NCBI GenBank assembly: GCA_035310125.1
Contig: DATGEP010000125.1
Location: 1 to 31,631 of the forward strand
DNA from: DATGEP01 sp035310125
Lineage (GTDB): Bacteria; Chloroflexota; Ktedonobacteria; Ktedonobacterales; JADMIN01
Length of the DNA: 31,631 nucleotides
Direction: 5' to 3'
The position numbers were made by a program, and so were the translations under genes. The notes beneath the pieces were generated by a model. The model searched no databases. It was not told where the DNA came from and saw nothing but the letters and a program-made list of their open reading frames with translations. This document shows, one piece after another, positions 15,148 through 22,844 of the stretch (within the stretch, counting starts at the first letter, position 1; each line of letters begins with the position of its first letter).

Positions 15148-16755
15148 ATGTCTGTTCTCGAAAGCCGGTTGGATCACTCCAGCCCTGAATATGCCGAAAA
15201 TCGCGCGTACATGGAAGGGCTGACCGCTGAGCTGCGCCAGCGCATCGCGCAGATAGGTCAGGGCGGCGGCGAAGCTGCTATCGCGAAGCACCGCTCGCGC
15301 AACAAGCTGCTGGCCCGCGAGCGGATCGAGCGCCTCTGCGATCCTGAGACGCCTTTTCTCGAATTCAACCCGCTGGCAGCCTGGGATATGTATGATGGCG
15401 ACGCGCCTTCCGCCGGCATCGTTACTGGCATCGGCGTCGTGGAAGGTCGAGAATGCCTGATTATCGCCAATGATGCCACGGTCAAGGGCGGGACCTACTT
15501 CCCGATGACGGTCAAGAAGCATCTGCGCGCTCAGGAAATCGCGGAGCAGAACGCGTTGCCCTGCATCTATCTCGTAGATTCCGGCGGCGCGTTCCTCCCG
15601 CTTCAAGCCGACGTTTTTCCTGACCGCGAGCACTTTGGGCGCATCTTCTACAATCAGGCGCAGATGTCGGCCAAGCATATTCCACAGATTGCCGCCGTCA
15701 TGGGTTCCTGCACGGCGGGGGGCGCGTATATCCCCGCGATGAGTGATGAGACAGTCATCGTGCGTGGCAACGGCACAATCTTTCTCGCTGGACCACCGCT
15801 CGTCAAGGCTGCCACGGGCGAGGAGGTGACAGCGGAGGAGTTGGGCGGCGCGGACGTGCATAGTCGTATTTCCGGCGTCACCGACCACTTGGCCACCAAT
15901 GACCTCCATGCGCTGGCCATCGTGCGCTCCATCGTCAGTAACCTCAATCACCGCAAGGTGTATCCCTGGGAGGTGCTGCCGCCTGAGCCGCCGAAAGCCG
16001 ATCAGCGCGACCTCTATGGCATCGTGCCACGCGATCCGCGCAAGAGTTTCGACGTGCGCGAGATCATCGCCCGGCTAGTTGATGGTAGCCGTTTCCACGA
16101 GTTCAAGGCGCTTTATGGCACCACGCTCGTGTGTGGTTTCGCCCACCTCATGGGATATCCCGTTGGCATCATCGCCAACAACGGCATTCTGTTCTCGGAG
16201 AGCGCTCTCAAGGCGACGCATTTCATCGAGCTGTGCTGCCAGCGCAAGACGCCGCTCATTTTTTTGCAGAACATCACGGGCTTCATGGTGGGCAAGCAGT
16301 ATGAGAACGGCGGCATCGCCAAAGATGGCGCGAAGATGGTGATGGCGGTGGCAAACGCGAACGTCCCGAAGTTCACGATCATCCTCGGCGGCAGCTTTGG
16401 TGCCGGCAACTATGGCATGTGTGGCCGCGCATACGGCCCACGCCAGCTCTGGATGTGGCCCAACGCGCGTATCTCCGTCATGGGTGGCGAGCAAGCCGCG
16501 AGCACGCTGCTCACGGTGCGGATGGAGGGACTGGCGGCACGCGGCAAGAGCTTGACGGCAGACGAGCAAGACAAGTTCACGGCGCCGGTGCTGGCAAAAT
16601 ATGAGCAAGAGGGCAATCCATACTACAGCACAGCGCGGCTCTGGGACGACGGCATCCTTGATCCGCTGGACACGCGCATGACGCTTGCCCTGGGCATCGC
16701 CGCCGCGCTAAACGCGCCGATTCCGGAGACGCACTTCGGTGTTTTTCGGATGTAG
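15148..16755 (+). CDS. Acyl-CoA carboxylase beta subunit, methylcrotonyl-CoA carboxylase type
   Basis: This 535-residue carboxyltransferase moves CO2 from biotin to an acyl-CoA. Length and motifs match the methylcrotonyl-CoA carboxylase beta subunit of leucine breakdown. Visible family stretches include GGTYFPMTVKKHLRAQEIA, YLVDSGGAFLPLQ, MGSCTAGGAYIPAMSDE, QNITGFMVGKQYE and GGSFGAGNYGMCGRAY, the last two forming oxyanion sites. WMWPNARISVMGGEQAA is near-diagnostic for the MCC/geranyl-CoA group. The frame is open upstream to 14923, but MSVLESRLDHSSPEY is the normal N-terminus and follows GGAGGAG. The biotin-carrying alpha subunit is not nearby, which is unusual for this enzyme. Confidence 0.93.
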   Translation: MSVLESRLDHSSPEYAENRAYMEGLTAELRQRIAQIGQGGGEAAIAKHRSRNKLLARERIERLCDPETPFLEFNPLAAWDMYDGDAPSAGIVTGIGVVEGRECLIIANDATVKGGTYFPMTVKKHLRAQEIAEQNALPCIYLVDSGGAFLPLQADVFPDREHFGRIFYNQAQMSAKHIPQIAAVMGSCTAGGAYIPAMSDETVIVRGNGTIFLAGPPLVKAATGEEVTAEELGGADVHSRISGVTDHLATNDLHALAIVRSIVSNLNHRKVYPWEVLPPEPPKADQRDLYGIVPRDPRKSFDVREIIARLVDGSRFHEFKALYGTTLVCGFAHLMGYPVGIIANNGILFSESALKATHFIELCCQRKTPLIFLQNITGFMVGKQYENGGIAKDGAKMVMAVANANVPKFTIILGGSFGAGNYGMCGRAYGPRQLWMWPNARISVMGGEQAASTLLTVRMEGLAARGKSLTADEQDKFTAPVLAKYEQEGNPYYSTARLWDDGILDPLDTRMTLALGIAAALNAPIPETHFGVFRM

Positions 16756-16837
16756 CTGAAAGGGAAGTCGCGATCCATGCGATCTATGCGGTTGGTGAAG
16801 GAGCGCGCTTGAGAGCTGGCGTGACCCAGTTACTATT

Positions 16838-16853
16838 CGCCTCGGGTGAGGCG
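16838..16853 (+). terminator. Possible terminator hairpin after the carboxylase gene
   Basis: CGCCTC-GGGT-GAGGCG forms a six-bp GC-rich hairpin 83 bases after the carboxylase stop. No T-run follows, so termination is uncertain. Confidence 0.35.
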
Positions 16854-16906
16854 CGGGGCTGAGCAGCAGGTGGAGATGGCGGTAGAATCAGGATGACAGT
16901 AGAATC

Positions 16907-16940
16907 AGTGAGCGGCGCCCGCATGCGGGCGCCGCTCACT
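16907..16940. terminator. 34-bp perfect palindrome between convergent genes
   Basis: AGTGAGCGGCGCCCGCA joined to its exact complement gives a 34-base perfect palindrome, 26 bases from the rpmB stop. It lies between the converging carboxylase and rpmB, so a bidirectional terminator is the simplest reading. Neither side has a T-run. It could instead be a protein-binding palindrome or a REP element. Confidence 0.6.
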
Positions 16941-16966
16941 CATCTGTACCGAATTATCAGGCCACA

Positions 16967-17158
16967 TTACGCCTTGGCAACCTTCACCATATTGCGCAGG
17001 CACCGTGTGCAGATATTCACATTGCGCACCTTGCCGTCAATGACGACGCGACGGTGCTGCGTATTCACCTTGAACCGGCGGTTGGTGTGCCGGTTTGAGT
17101 GACTCACCTTGCTACCATACTGCGGCTTTCGTGCGCACACATCGCAGCGAGCGGCCAT
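16967..17158 (-). CDS. rpmB: 50S ribosomal protein L28, zinc-binding form
   Basis: This 63-residue protein is L28. It starts MAARCDVCARKPQYGSKVSH, with SNRHTNRRFKVN in the middle. The four-Cys zinc site is CDVC (residues 5 and 8) plus CTRC near the C-terminus, so this is the C+ form rather than the zinc-free paralogue. An ATG two codons upstream (17164) touches the stop of an upstream reading frame; the internal ATG at 17158 gives the standard N-terminus. It is divergent from asp23-fakA, a neighbourhood seen in many Gram-positive genomes. Confidence 0.96.
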   Translation of the reverse strand: MAARCDVCARKPQYGSKVSHSNRHTNRRFKVNTQHRRVVIDGKVRNVNICTRCLRNMVKVAKA

Positions 17159-17405
17159 ACACATTCACCCCTTCACGGATAGCCTCACACCACTTCGCGA
17201 TGTGGGAGCGAGCGCTTCGCGCTCGAAATCGTCCTCGGTGGCCTCAAGAGCCGGATCGTGGTCGCGAGAAAGGCATCTCGCATGCTCTCCGTTGACCGGC
17301 GATGCCATCAGTGTTACCATCAGTCGGCGGTATCTGGTCGCGCCGGCATCGCTCGTCATTCCCGACGAGTCGCTACATACACCGGTTACAAGATGGCACC
17401 AGGTC

Positions 17406-17434
17406 AGTATATCAGAATGTGGGAAAGCGCGCAA
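17406..17434 (-). promoter_or_regulatory. Promoter of rpmB
   Basis: On the minus strand, TTGCGC (17434-17429) and TATACT (17411-17406) are exactly 17 bases apart. Transcription from about 17399 leaves a leader of about 240 bases before rpmB, unusually long for a small ribosomal protein gene. Confidence 0.6.
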
Positions 17435-17452
17435 GCGCCCGCGACTCTCGCG

Positions 17453-17461
17453 TGTTAGAAT
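17453..17461 (+). promoter_or_regulatory. Extended -10 promoter of asp23-fakA-degV
   Basis: TGT followed by TAGAAT (17456-17461) forms an extended -10 element. No good -35 lies at the expected distance. It is back to back with the rpmB promoter. The leader to asp23 is about 200 bases, and no gene is seen in it. Confidence 0.45.
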
Positions 17462-17664
17462 TAGGCAACATAGAGCATGATCGGGCGTACTTGTCTCGTG
17501 GACTAACGGGTATCGTAGGCATACAGCACGTTCGCGAAAGCCCTCGGGTCGCGGCGACAGATCGCTCGGAATGCTCTCGTGACCGGATTGGTCCGTGAGA
17601 TGCCGGCCCACAATCAAATAGCGGAGCCAACCGCACAGGTGGCTCTCGATGAGGTAGGTAGCGC

Positions 17665-18096
17665 ATGCCCAACGGGATACGCAGTGACCAGGCGGGCGCC
17701 CAAAGGCCGCCCGCCCGTACCGGCGCGCCGAACGATATTGCTGTGGCTGGCATGCGGCAGGGCAAGATCGAAGTATCGCCGCGCGCCATCGCTACCATCG
17801 CGGGTCGCGCCGTCTCCGAGTGCTACGGCGTCGTAGGCATCGCCGCGCGCCGGCCACGCTTTGGCGCCGTAGAATTGCTGGCACCCGAGAACTACCGCCG
17901 GGGTGTTGACGTGCGGTTCACGAACGATCACATCGCCATTGATGTGTATGTCGTCCTCGAGCACGGTCTGCGCATCACGGAAATCGCCCACAATATCATG
18001 GAAAACGTCAAGTTCGCGGTCGAGCGCACTTTGGGCCTTCGCGTCGTTCGCATCAATGTCAACGTGCAGGCGTTGCGCATAGACGGAAGTGCGTAG
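17665..18096 (+). CDS. Asp23/Gls24 family protein
   Basis: This 143-residue protein has the Asp23 domain at about residues 32-138: GKIEVSPRAIATIAGRAVSECYGVVGIA, then VRFTNDHIAIDVYVVLEHG and VRINVNVQALRI. The family is linked to envelope stress and, in Firmicutes, membrane or divisome association. The first 30 residues are a variable, Pro/Gly-rich lead. GAGGTAGGTAGCGC precedes the ATG. It sits directly before fakA, a conserved pairing, which suggests a link to membrane lipid supply. No enzymatic residues are expected. Confidence 0.93.
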   Translation: MPNGIRSDQAGAQRPPARTGAPNDIAVAGMRQGKIEVSPRAIATIAGRAVSECYGVVGIAARRPRFGAVELLAPENYRRGVDVRFTNDHIAIDVYVVLEHGLRITEIAHNIMENVKFAVERTLGLRVVRINVNVQALRIDGSA

Positions 18097-18197
18097 CCGG
18101 TCCGGATCGTATTCGGTGCGGACAGGTGGCTCACCCATTCGTACGTCGTCCAGAACAACAAGACGGAGGGCAAGGGGTCAGCGCCCCTGGAACACAT

Positions 18198-19958
18198 ATG
18201 GCAGGAAACTTCTTCTCGCGCTTCTCGCGCCCGCGTCCCAAGCATATCAGCGTCTTCAACGGGCAGGACCTGAAGCGTGCGATTCTGGCTGGCCATGCCT
18301 GGCTGGAGCAGCACCGCGAGGCCATCAATGCCCTCAATGTCTTCCCCGTTCCCGACGGCGATACTGGCACGAATATGTGCCTCACGATGCGTGCCGCCAC
18401 GAAGGAAATCGCCGACTCAGAGGAGACGGCGGCGTACATCATCATTGATCGTCTCTCGCGCGGCGCACTCATGGGAGCGCGAGGCAACTCCGGCGTCATC
18501 CTTTCGCAAATCCTGCGCGGTCTGGGCGAAGGGCTCAAAGGCAAGAGCACCTTCACCGCCGTAGATTTCGCCGCCGCCTTGCAAAACGCCGCGACGCTCG
18601 CCTACCGCGCCGTCATCAAACCGGTAGAAGGAACGATCCTTACGGTCGTTCGCGAGAGCGCCGAGGCCGCGCAGCAAAGCGCCGCAAACGGCAGCGACAT
18701 GGCCGGCCTACTCGGGGATATCGTTACCGCCGCTCGCGCCGCCGTCGCCAAGACACCTGATCTCCTGCCCACGCTCAAACAAGCCGGCGTGGTAGATGCC
18801 GGTGGCCAGGGCCTCACCACGATCCTCGAAGGCATGTGGCGCTTCACCCGCGGCGAATCTATCCAGCTTACCCAGCGCGAGCAGGAGGACGAGCTGGCTG
18901 AGGTCCAGATGGGGAAAGTCGCTATTGAAGAGGAATTCGGCTACGAAGTGGTGTTCCTGCTGCATGGTGAGGACCTGAATGTCACAGGGATTCGCGATAC
19001 GATCACCGAAATGGGCGGTGTCTCCACCGTCGTCGCGGGCGACACGCGGCTGCTCAAGGTACACACGCATACGCAGACGCCAGGCAAGATTTTGGACTAC
19101 GGCGTGAGTCTGGGTAGTCTGCAAGATATCAATATCGAGAATTTGCAGGAGCAGAGCCTGCGTTATGCGGCGGAGAGCGCTCGCGAGCACGGCTTCGCCG
19201 CTACCGCCAACGGGGCGCAGTGGAGCACTTCCGCAGGTGGTGCCGGCACGGCTGTAGCGACGCCGCCCGTTGCTGAGCACGCCGCCGCGCTGCGCGAGCC
19301 CAGTGAGATTGGCACAGTCGCCGTGGCGGCAGGCGACGGCTGGGTGAAGGTCTTCGAAAGCCTGGGCGTCGCCTCCATTGTTCCCGGCGGCCAGACGATG
19401 AATCCCAGCACACAAGAGCTGCTCCAGGCCGTCGAAACGTGCTCGTCCCAACAGGTGATCCTGCTGCCCAATAACAAGAATATCCTGCTAAGCGCACGGC
19501 AGGTCACGGATCTGACGGAGAAGCAGGTCTACGTCATTCCCAGTGACTCGCTGCCACAGGGGGTAAGCGCGCTGTTGGCCTTCAATTTCGATTCCTCATT
19601 CGAGGACAATTGTAAGGCCATGGAGGCGGCCATCGAGCGCGTGCAGGTAGCCGAGATTACCGAGGCGGTTCGATCCGTGAAGATTGACGGTGTGAATGTC
19701 GCAGAGGGCGATATCATCGGACTGGTCAACGGCAAGCTCGTCACGTCGGAGACCGATATGTCCGCTGTCGTACGCGAGACGCTGACGCGCATGCACGCCG
19801 ATCAGTATGAGATCCTCACGGTCTATTACGGCGCCGATATTTCCGCCGTGGCGGCCAATACCATGGCACAATACATCAAAGAGCAGTTTCCCGGTCAGGA
19901 GATTGAAGTCGTAGAAGGCGGTCAGCCTTTCTACGCCTATATCATCTCAGCCGAATAG
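18198..19958 (+). CDS. fakA: DAK2-domain fatty acid kinase subunit FakA
   Basis: FakA phosphorylates fatty acids held by FakB (DegV) proteins, feeding exogenous acyl chains into phospholipid synthesis. The 586-residue protein has the DAK2 ATP-binding domain first: NALNVFPVPDGDTGTNM near residues 36-52, whose aspartates bind Mg-ATP, then GARGNSGVILSQ and VDAGGQGLTTILEG. A central domain and a C-terminal domain follow (from about residue 310; PNNKNILLSARQV and YYGADISA). An insertion rich in Ala/Gly/Thr at about residues 335-370 separates them. The start is uncertain: the ATG at 18198 has only a weak GGA, and a GTG at 18126 is in frame. The next gene encodes a DegV partner. Confidence 0.94.
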   Translation: MAGNFFSRFSRPRPKHISVFNGQDLKRAILAGHAWLEQHREAINALNVFPVPDGDTGTNMCLTMRAATKEIADSEETAAYIIIDRLSRGALMGARGNSGVILSQILRGLGEGLKGKSTFTAVDFAAALQNAATLAYRAVIKPVEGTILTVVRESAEAAQQSAANGSDMAGLLGDIVTAARAAVAKTPDLLPTLKQAGVVDAGGQGLTTILEGMWRFTRGESIQLTQREQEDELAEVQMGKVAIEEEFGYEVVFLLHGEDLNVTGIRDTITEMGGVSTVVAGDTRLLKVHTHTQTPGKILDYGVSLGSLQDINIENLQEQSLRYAAESAREHGFAATANGAQWSTSAGGAGTAVATPPVAEHAAALREPSEIGTVAVAAGDGWVKVFESLGVASIVPGGQTMNPSTQELLQAVETCSSQQVILLPNNKNILLSARQVTDLTEKQVYVIPSDSLPQGVSALLAFNFDSSFEDNCKAMEAAIERVQVAEITEAVRSVKIDGVNVAEGDIIGLVNGKLVTSETDMSAVVRETLTRMHADQYEILTVYYGADISAVAANTMAQYIKEQFPGQEIEVVEGGQPFYAYIISAE

Positions 19959-19999
19959 GCAGCGTGCGATGTGGCGCGCTGGGGATAAAGGTGGTTCAG

Positions 20000-20842
20000 G
20001 TGACGGTACGTGTACTTGTGGACAGCACGGCAGATATTCCACCCGCCCGGGCGCGGGAGCTGGGCATCGAAGTCGTGCCGCTCACGGTTCATTTCGGCGA
20101 TGAGACTTTTCACGACGGTGTGGACCTGGACGGCGAAGGCTTTTATCGCCGGCTCAGGACCAGTCACGTTTTGCCCACTACCTCCACGCCGCCACCCGCC
20201 CTCTTTGAAGAGGTCTACCGCAAGCTGATCGCTCAAGGCGCAACTGGCATCCTCGCCATGCACATCGGTAGCGACCTGAGCGCGACGTATTCTGTCTCTA
20301 CGACTGCCGCGCGGGCTGTGATTGCCGAAACTGGTATTCCCATCGAGGTGATAGACTCGCGGCAGGTCAGTGCTGGGTGTGGTCTGCCCGCTGAGATTGT
20401 CGCCGCCGAAGCCAAAGACGGCGCCACCCTCGCCGATCTCAAAGCGCATGCCGAAAACCTCCTCCATCGCGTCCACCTCGTCGCCGTCCTTGATACGCTG
20501 GAGTTCTTGCAGCGCGGCGGTCGTATTGGACGTAGCAAAGCATTTCTTGGAACAGTGCTGAACGTAAAGCCACTGCTGGAAGTGCGCGACTCGGCCGTTC
20601 ATCCGCTGGAACAGGTGCGAACAAGTGGCAAGGCTCGCGAGCGCTTGGGCCAGATCGTTGCGGGGCTCGGCCAACTGGAGGCAGTCGCCATCGCGCAGAG
20701 CGACGACTACACAGGGCAGCAGCTCTTGAGCGTGGTACGCCAATTCTGGAACGGACCAGTGGAAATATTCTCGCTCGGCCCCGTTGTCGGCACGCATACC
20801 GGTCCGGGCGCCGGCGCCATCATCGCAATCACACGCCAGTAG
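20000..20842 (+). CDS. DegV family fatty acid-binding protein (FakB-like)
   Basis: DegV/FakB proteins bind a fatty acid and present it to FakA. The GTG start at 20000 follows AAAGGTGG and gives 280 residues, the usual family length, beginning VRVLVDSTADIPP, where the DSTAD motif lies. SHVLPTTSTPPPALFEEVY supplies the TTSxPP fatty-acid head-group site, MHIGSDLSATYS the second conserved Ser region, and EFLQRGGRIGRSKAFLG the C-terminal motif. It is 41 bases after fakA. Together they form the kinase and carrier pair. Acyl specificity cannot be read from sequence. Confidence 0.95.
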   Translation: MTVRVLVDSTADIPPARARELGIEVVPLTVHFGDETFHDGVDLDGEGFYRRLRTSHVLPTTSTPPPALFEEVYRKLIAQGATGILAMHIGSDLSATYSVSTTAARAVIAETGIPIEVIDSRQVSAGCGLPAEIVAAEAKDGATLADLKAHAENLLHRVHLVAVLDTLEFLQRGGRIGRSKAFLGTVLNVKPLLEVRDSAVHPLEQVRTSGKARERLGQIVAGLGQLEAVAIAQSDDYTGQQLLSVVRQFWNGPVEIFSLGPVVGTHTGPGAGAIIAITRQ

Positions 20843-20954
20843 GTGGCAGCAGGCCCCTAAACAGCAGCGGGCGAGCGTCAGGAAAACGTCTCCAAAACGT
20901 GTTGACGCGGGCGACTGAGATGAGACTTCTTCTTGATGGAGGGGAAGCAGCCCT

Positions 20955-21356
20955 ATGCCCAGATACTTCACCCACGAAGAGGCCGAGGCCATGTTGCCGC
21001 GCGTAGAGCCGATTCTTCGCGAGATCCAGCGGCTGCGCGCCGCCATCGCGGATTCAGAGGCGGTGCTGGCCGAGCTTCAAGTCAAGGCGATGAGCAACGG
21101 ACACTCGCACGCGGGCGAGATCCAGCATGCGCAAACTGAATCCGGCGCCGCGCTGGAGGCCATCCGCGACGCAATCGCGTCCATCAATGCGCTGGACATC
21201 GAAGTCAAAGACCTGGATATGGGGTTGATAGACTTTCTCGCGCAACGTCACCGGCGCCCCGTATATTTGTGCTGGCGACTCGGTGAAGAAGGAATAGGAT
21301 GGTGGCACACGCTCGATTCCGGACTTGCGGGACGCCGTCCCATCGCGGAGTTCTAG
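20955..21356 (+). CDS. DUF2203 family protein
   Basis: This 133-residue protein matches DUF2203, a small family of unknown function. MPRYFTHEEAEAMLPRVEPIL is the characteristic N-terminus, followed by a long helical segment likely to form a coiled coil (about residues 19-80). The conserved end carries EVKDLDMGLIDFLAQR, VYLCWRLGEEGIGWWH and DSGLAGRRPI. No catalytic motif is evident. GGAGGGG lies ten bases before the ATG. It converges on the membrane protein gene, with three bases between them. It could be a distal member of the fakA-degV transcript (112-base gap). Confidence 0.92.
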   Translation: MPRYFTHEEAEAMLPRVEPILREIQRLRAAIADSEAVLAELQVKAMSNGHSHAGEIQHAQTESGAALEAIRDAIASINALDIEVKDLDMGLIDFLAQRHRRPVYLCWRLGEEGIGWWHTLDSGLAGRRPIAEF

Positions 21357-21359
21357 CTT

Positions 21360-21950
21360 CTACAGCGTGACGCGACCATTACCGGCAGGCATCGTAAAGC
21401 GCATGAAGCCACCGTTGGCGAGGCGCGTGCAGACGACGGCGATGGTGAAGTAGAGCGCCAGAAAGATGAAGGTACCCACCTCGGCGAGTAGAAAGCCCCC
21501 TGGCGAGAGCGCCTGCGTGCCATGCAGCCCGAAGCGTGTGATGTCCGGTGGCCCAGCGGGACCACCCAGAAAATAGAAGTCGCCCAGGAACAGCGCGATC
21601 ACGGCATCCGCCAGCGCACAGACGGCGGCGAGCTGCCAGCCGAGCTTCCAGAAGCGGCGGCTCATCTTCTCGCGCTTCGTCGAAACGACCCGCGCCGCGG
21701 CCCACACTGGCGGGCTGAACGTGAGTACGAGGCGAAGAATGAGGATGAGCGGGAACAGCGCCAGCGGCCAGAAGTTCGCCGGAACCATCGCGAGCAGGCG
21801 CGCGGCGATGTAGATGCCCAGCGCCTCAACTATCGCATGGCGCATCGTCGTTCGCCGCCAGATGCGACTCTCCTTGCGCGCGCGTGGCTGGATAGCGGGC
21901 GTAGTGTCTGCCACCACACTCACGCTGGCATCTGGTGTGTCCTGGCGCAT
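21360..21950 (-). CDS. Small integral membrane protein of unknown function
   Basis: This 196-residue protein has a basic cytoplasmic N-terminus of about 36 residues, then four or five hydrophobic helices: IVEALGIYIAARLLAMV, FWPLALFPLILILRLVLTF, LAAVCALADAVIALFLGDFY and LLAEVGTFIFLALYFTIAVV. I do not recognise the family. AAAGGA lies seven bases before the ATG. A perfect TATAAT on the minus strand at 22035-22030 suggests its own promoter, downstream of the SDR gene. Confidence 0.8.
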   Translation of the reverse strand: MRQDTPDASVSVVADTTPAIQPRARKESRIWRRTTMRHAIVEALGIYIAARLLAMVPANFWPLALFPLILILRLVLTFSPPVWAAARVVSTKREKMSRRFWKLGWQLAAVCALADAVIALFLGDFYFLGGPAGPPDITRFGLHGTQALSPGGFLLAEVGTFIFLALYFTIAVVCTRLANGGFMRFTMPAGNGRVTL

Positions 21951-22029
21951 GAGCCTGTCCTTTTATCGTTTCTGGGCGCGGTGAGAAGGCGCTGTCGTCG
22001 CTCAAACTCCACCGCGAGCAGTCGCCCTC

Positions 22030-22035
22030 ATTATA
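22030..22035 (-). promoter_or_regulatory. Perfect -10 box before the small membrane protein
   Basis: TATAAT on the minus strand lies 79 bases before the ATG at 21950. A possible TTGGTG -35 is 19 bases upstream, which is longer than ideal. Confidence 0.45.
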
Positions 22036-22063
22036 GCCCGGCAGCGCTGGTGAGCACCAACCG

Positions 22064-22080
22064 CGGGCGATTAGCGCCCG
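22064..22080 (-). terminator. Hairpin overlapping the SDR stop codon
   Basis: CGGGCG and CGCCCG flank a five-base loop that contains the TAA stop of the SDR gene. No T-run follows, so this is a weak terminator candidate at most. Confidence 0.35.
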
Positions 22081-22826
22081 AACAACCACCCTCCGTTCAC
22101 ATTGAGCACTTCGCCATTGATGAACGATGCCCCGGATGATGCCAGAAATACCGCGGCCGCCGCGATGTCGTCCGGTTTACCAGGCCGTCCCGCGGGCGTC
22201 TGCGCAACGATCTGGCGCACGCGCTCCTCGCTCCATCCACTCGTAAACTCGGTCTCCGCGATGAAGCCGGGTGCGATGACGTTGACCGTGATACCCTGGC
22301 CACTGAGATCCCGCGCCAGACCCATCGTGAGTCCGTGCATTCCCGCCTTTGCCGCGGCGTACTCGATCGAGTTGCCCCGGCTGCCGCCCGTGTAGGCGGC
22401 GATGCTGCTAATGTTGAGGATGCGACCGCCCGGTCGCGCCAGGTGTGGGGCGACGGCGATGGACATCAGAAACGCGCCTTTCAGGTTGGCGCCTACGGTG
22501 TCGTCCCAGCGGCGCTCGGCCTCCGCAAGCGGCGTATGCGCGTTCACCCCATTGGCGAAACCAGCCGCGTTGACCAGCACGTTGATCTGGTGATGCCGCG
22601 CGACAATGGCGCTAACCGCGGCCTCGACATCTTCGCGCCGGCTCACATCGGCTCGCTGCCAGCTCACCGCCGGTCCGAGCGCCTCAGCTGTATCGCGCAG
22701 CACATCCTCGCGCCGTCCCAGGATAACCACTTGATCGCCCAGTCGCGCGAATGCTAGTGCGATGGCCCGACTCATACCGGTGCCGCCGCCGGTTATGATG
22801 ATCGTGCGTGTCTCGTTGGCGTCCAT
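22071..22826 (-). CDS. SDR family oxidoreductase (FabG-like)
   Basis: This 251-residue short-chain dehydrogenase/reductase uses NAD(P)H. The cofactor motif is TGGGTGMSRA at residues 12-21; the third Gly of TGxxxGxG is Ser here. NAAG occurs at 86-89, the structural Asn at 114, and the catalytic Ser141, Tyr156 and Lys160 in YAAAK. PGFIAETEF and the C-terminal INGEVLNVNGG complete the fold. GRR after strand two suggests NADP preference. It follows the KDPG-aldolase-like gene by 18 bases on the same strand, hinting at a sugar-acid pathway. The substrate is not determined. AGGAGG precedes the ATG by ten bases. Confidence 0.93.
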   Translation of the reverse strand: MDANETRTIIITGGGTGMSRAIALAFARLGDQVVILGRREDVLRDTAEALGPAVSWQRADVSRREDVEAAVSAIVARHHQINVLVNAAGFANGVNAHTPLAEAERRWDDTVGANLKGAFLMSIAVAPHLARPGGRILNISSIAAYTGGSRGNSIEYAAAKAGMHGLTMGLARDLSGQGITVNVIAPGFIAETEFTSGWSEERVRQIVAQTPAGRPGKPDDIAAAAVFLASSGASFINGEVLNVNGGWLFGR

Positions 22827-22844
22827 GGTTGACGATCCTCCTGA

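Noticed and set aside
17165..17617. Minus-strand frame of 150 residues before rpmB
   Set aside because: It runs across the likely rpmB and asp23 promoters and has no motif. Only its last 50 or so codons could be real, and they are noted as a finding.
18708..19451. Minus-strand frame of 247 residues
   Set aside because: It is antisense to fakA, with no recognisable motif.
19937..21046. Minus-strand frame of 369 residues
   Set aside because: It covers degV and its flanks on the other strand, and degV has full family motifs.
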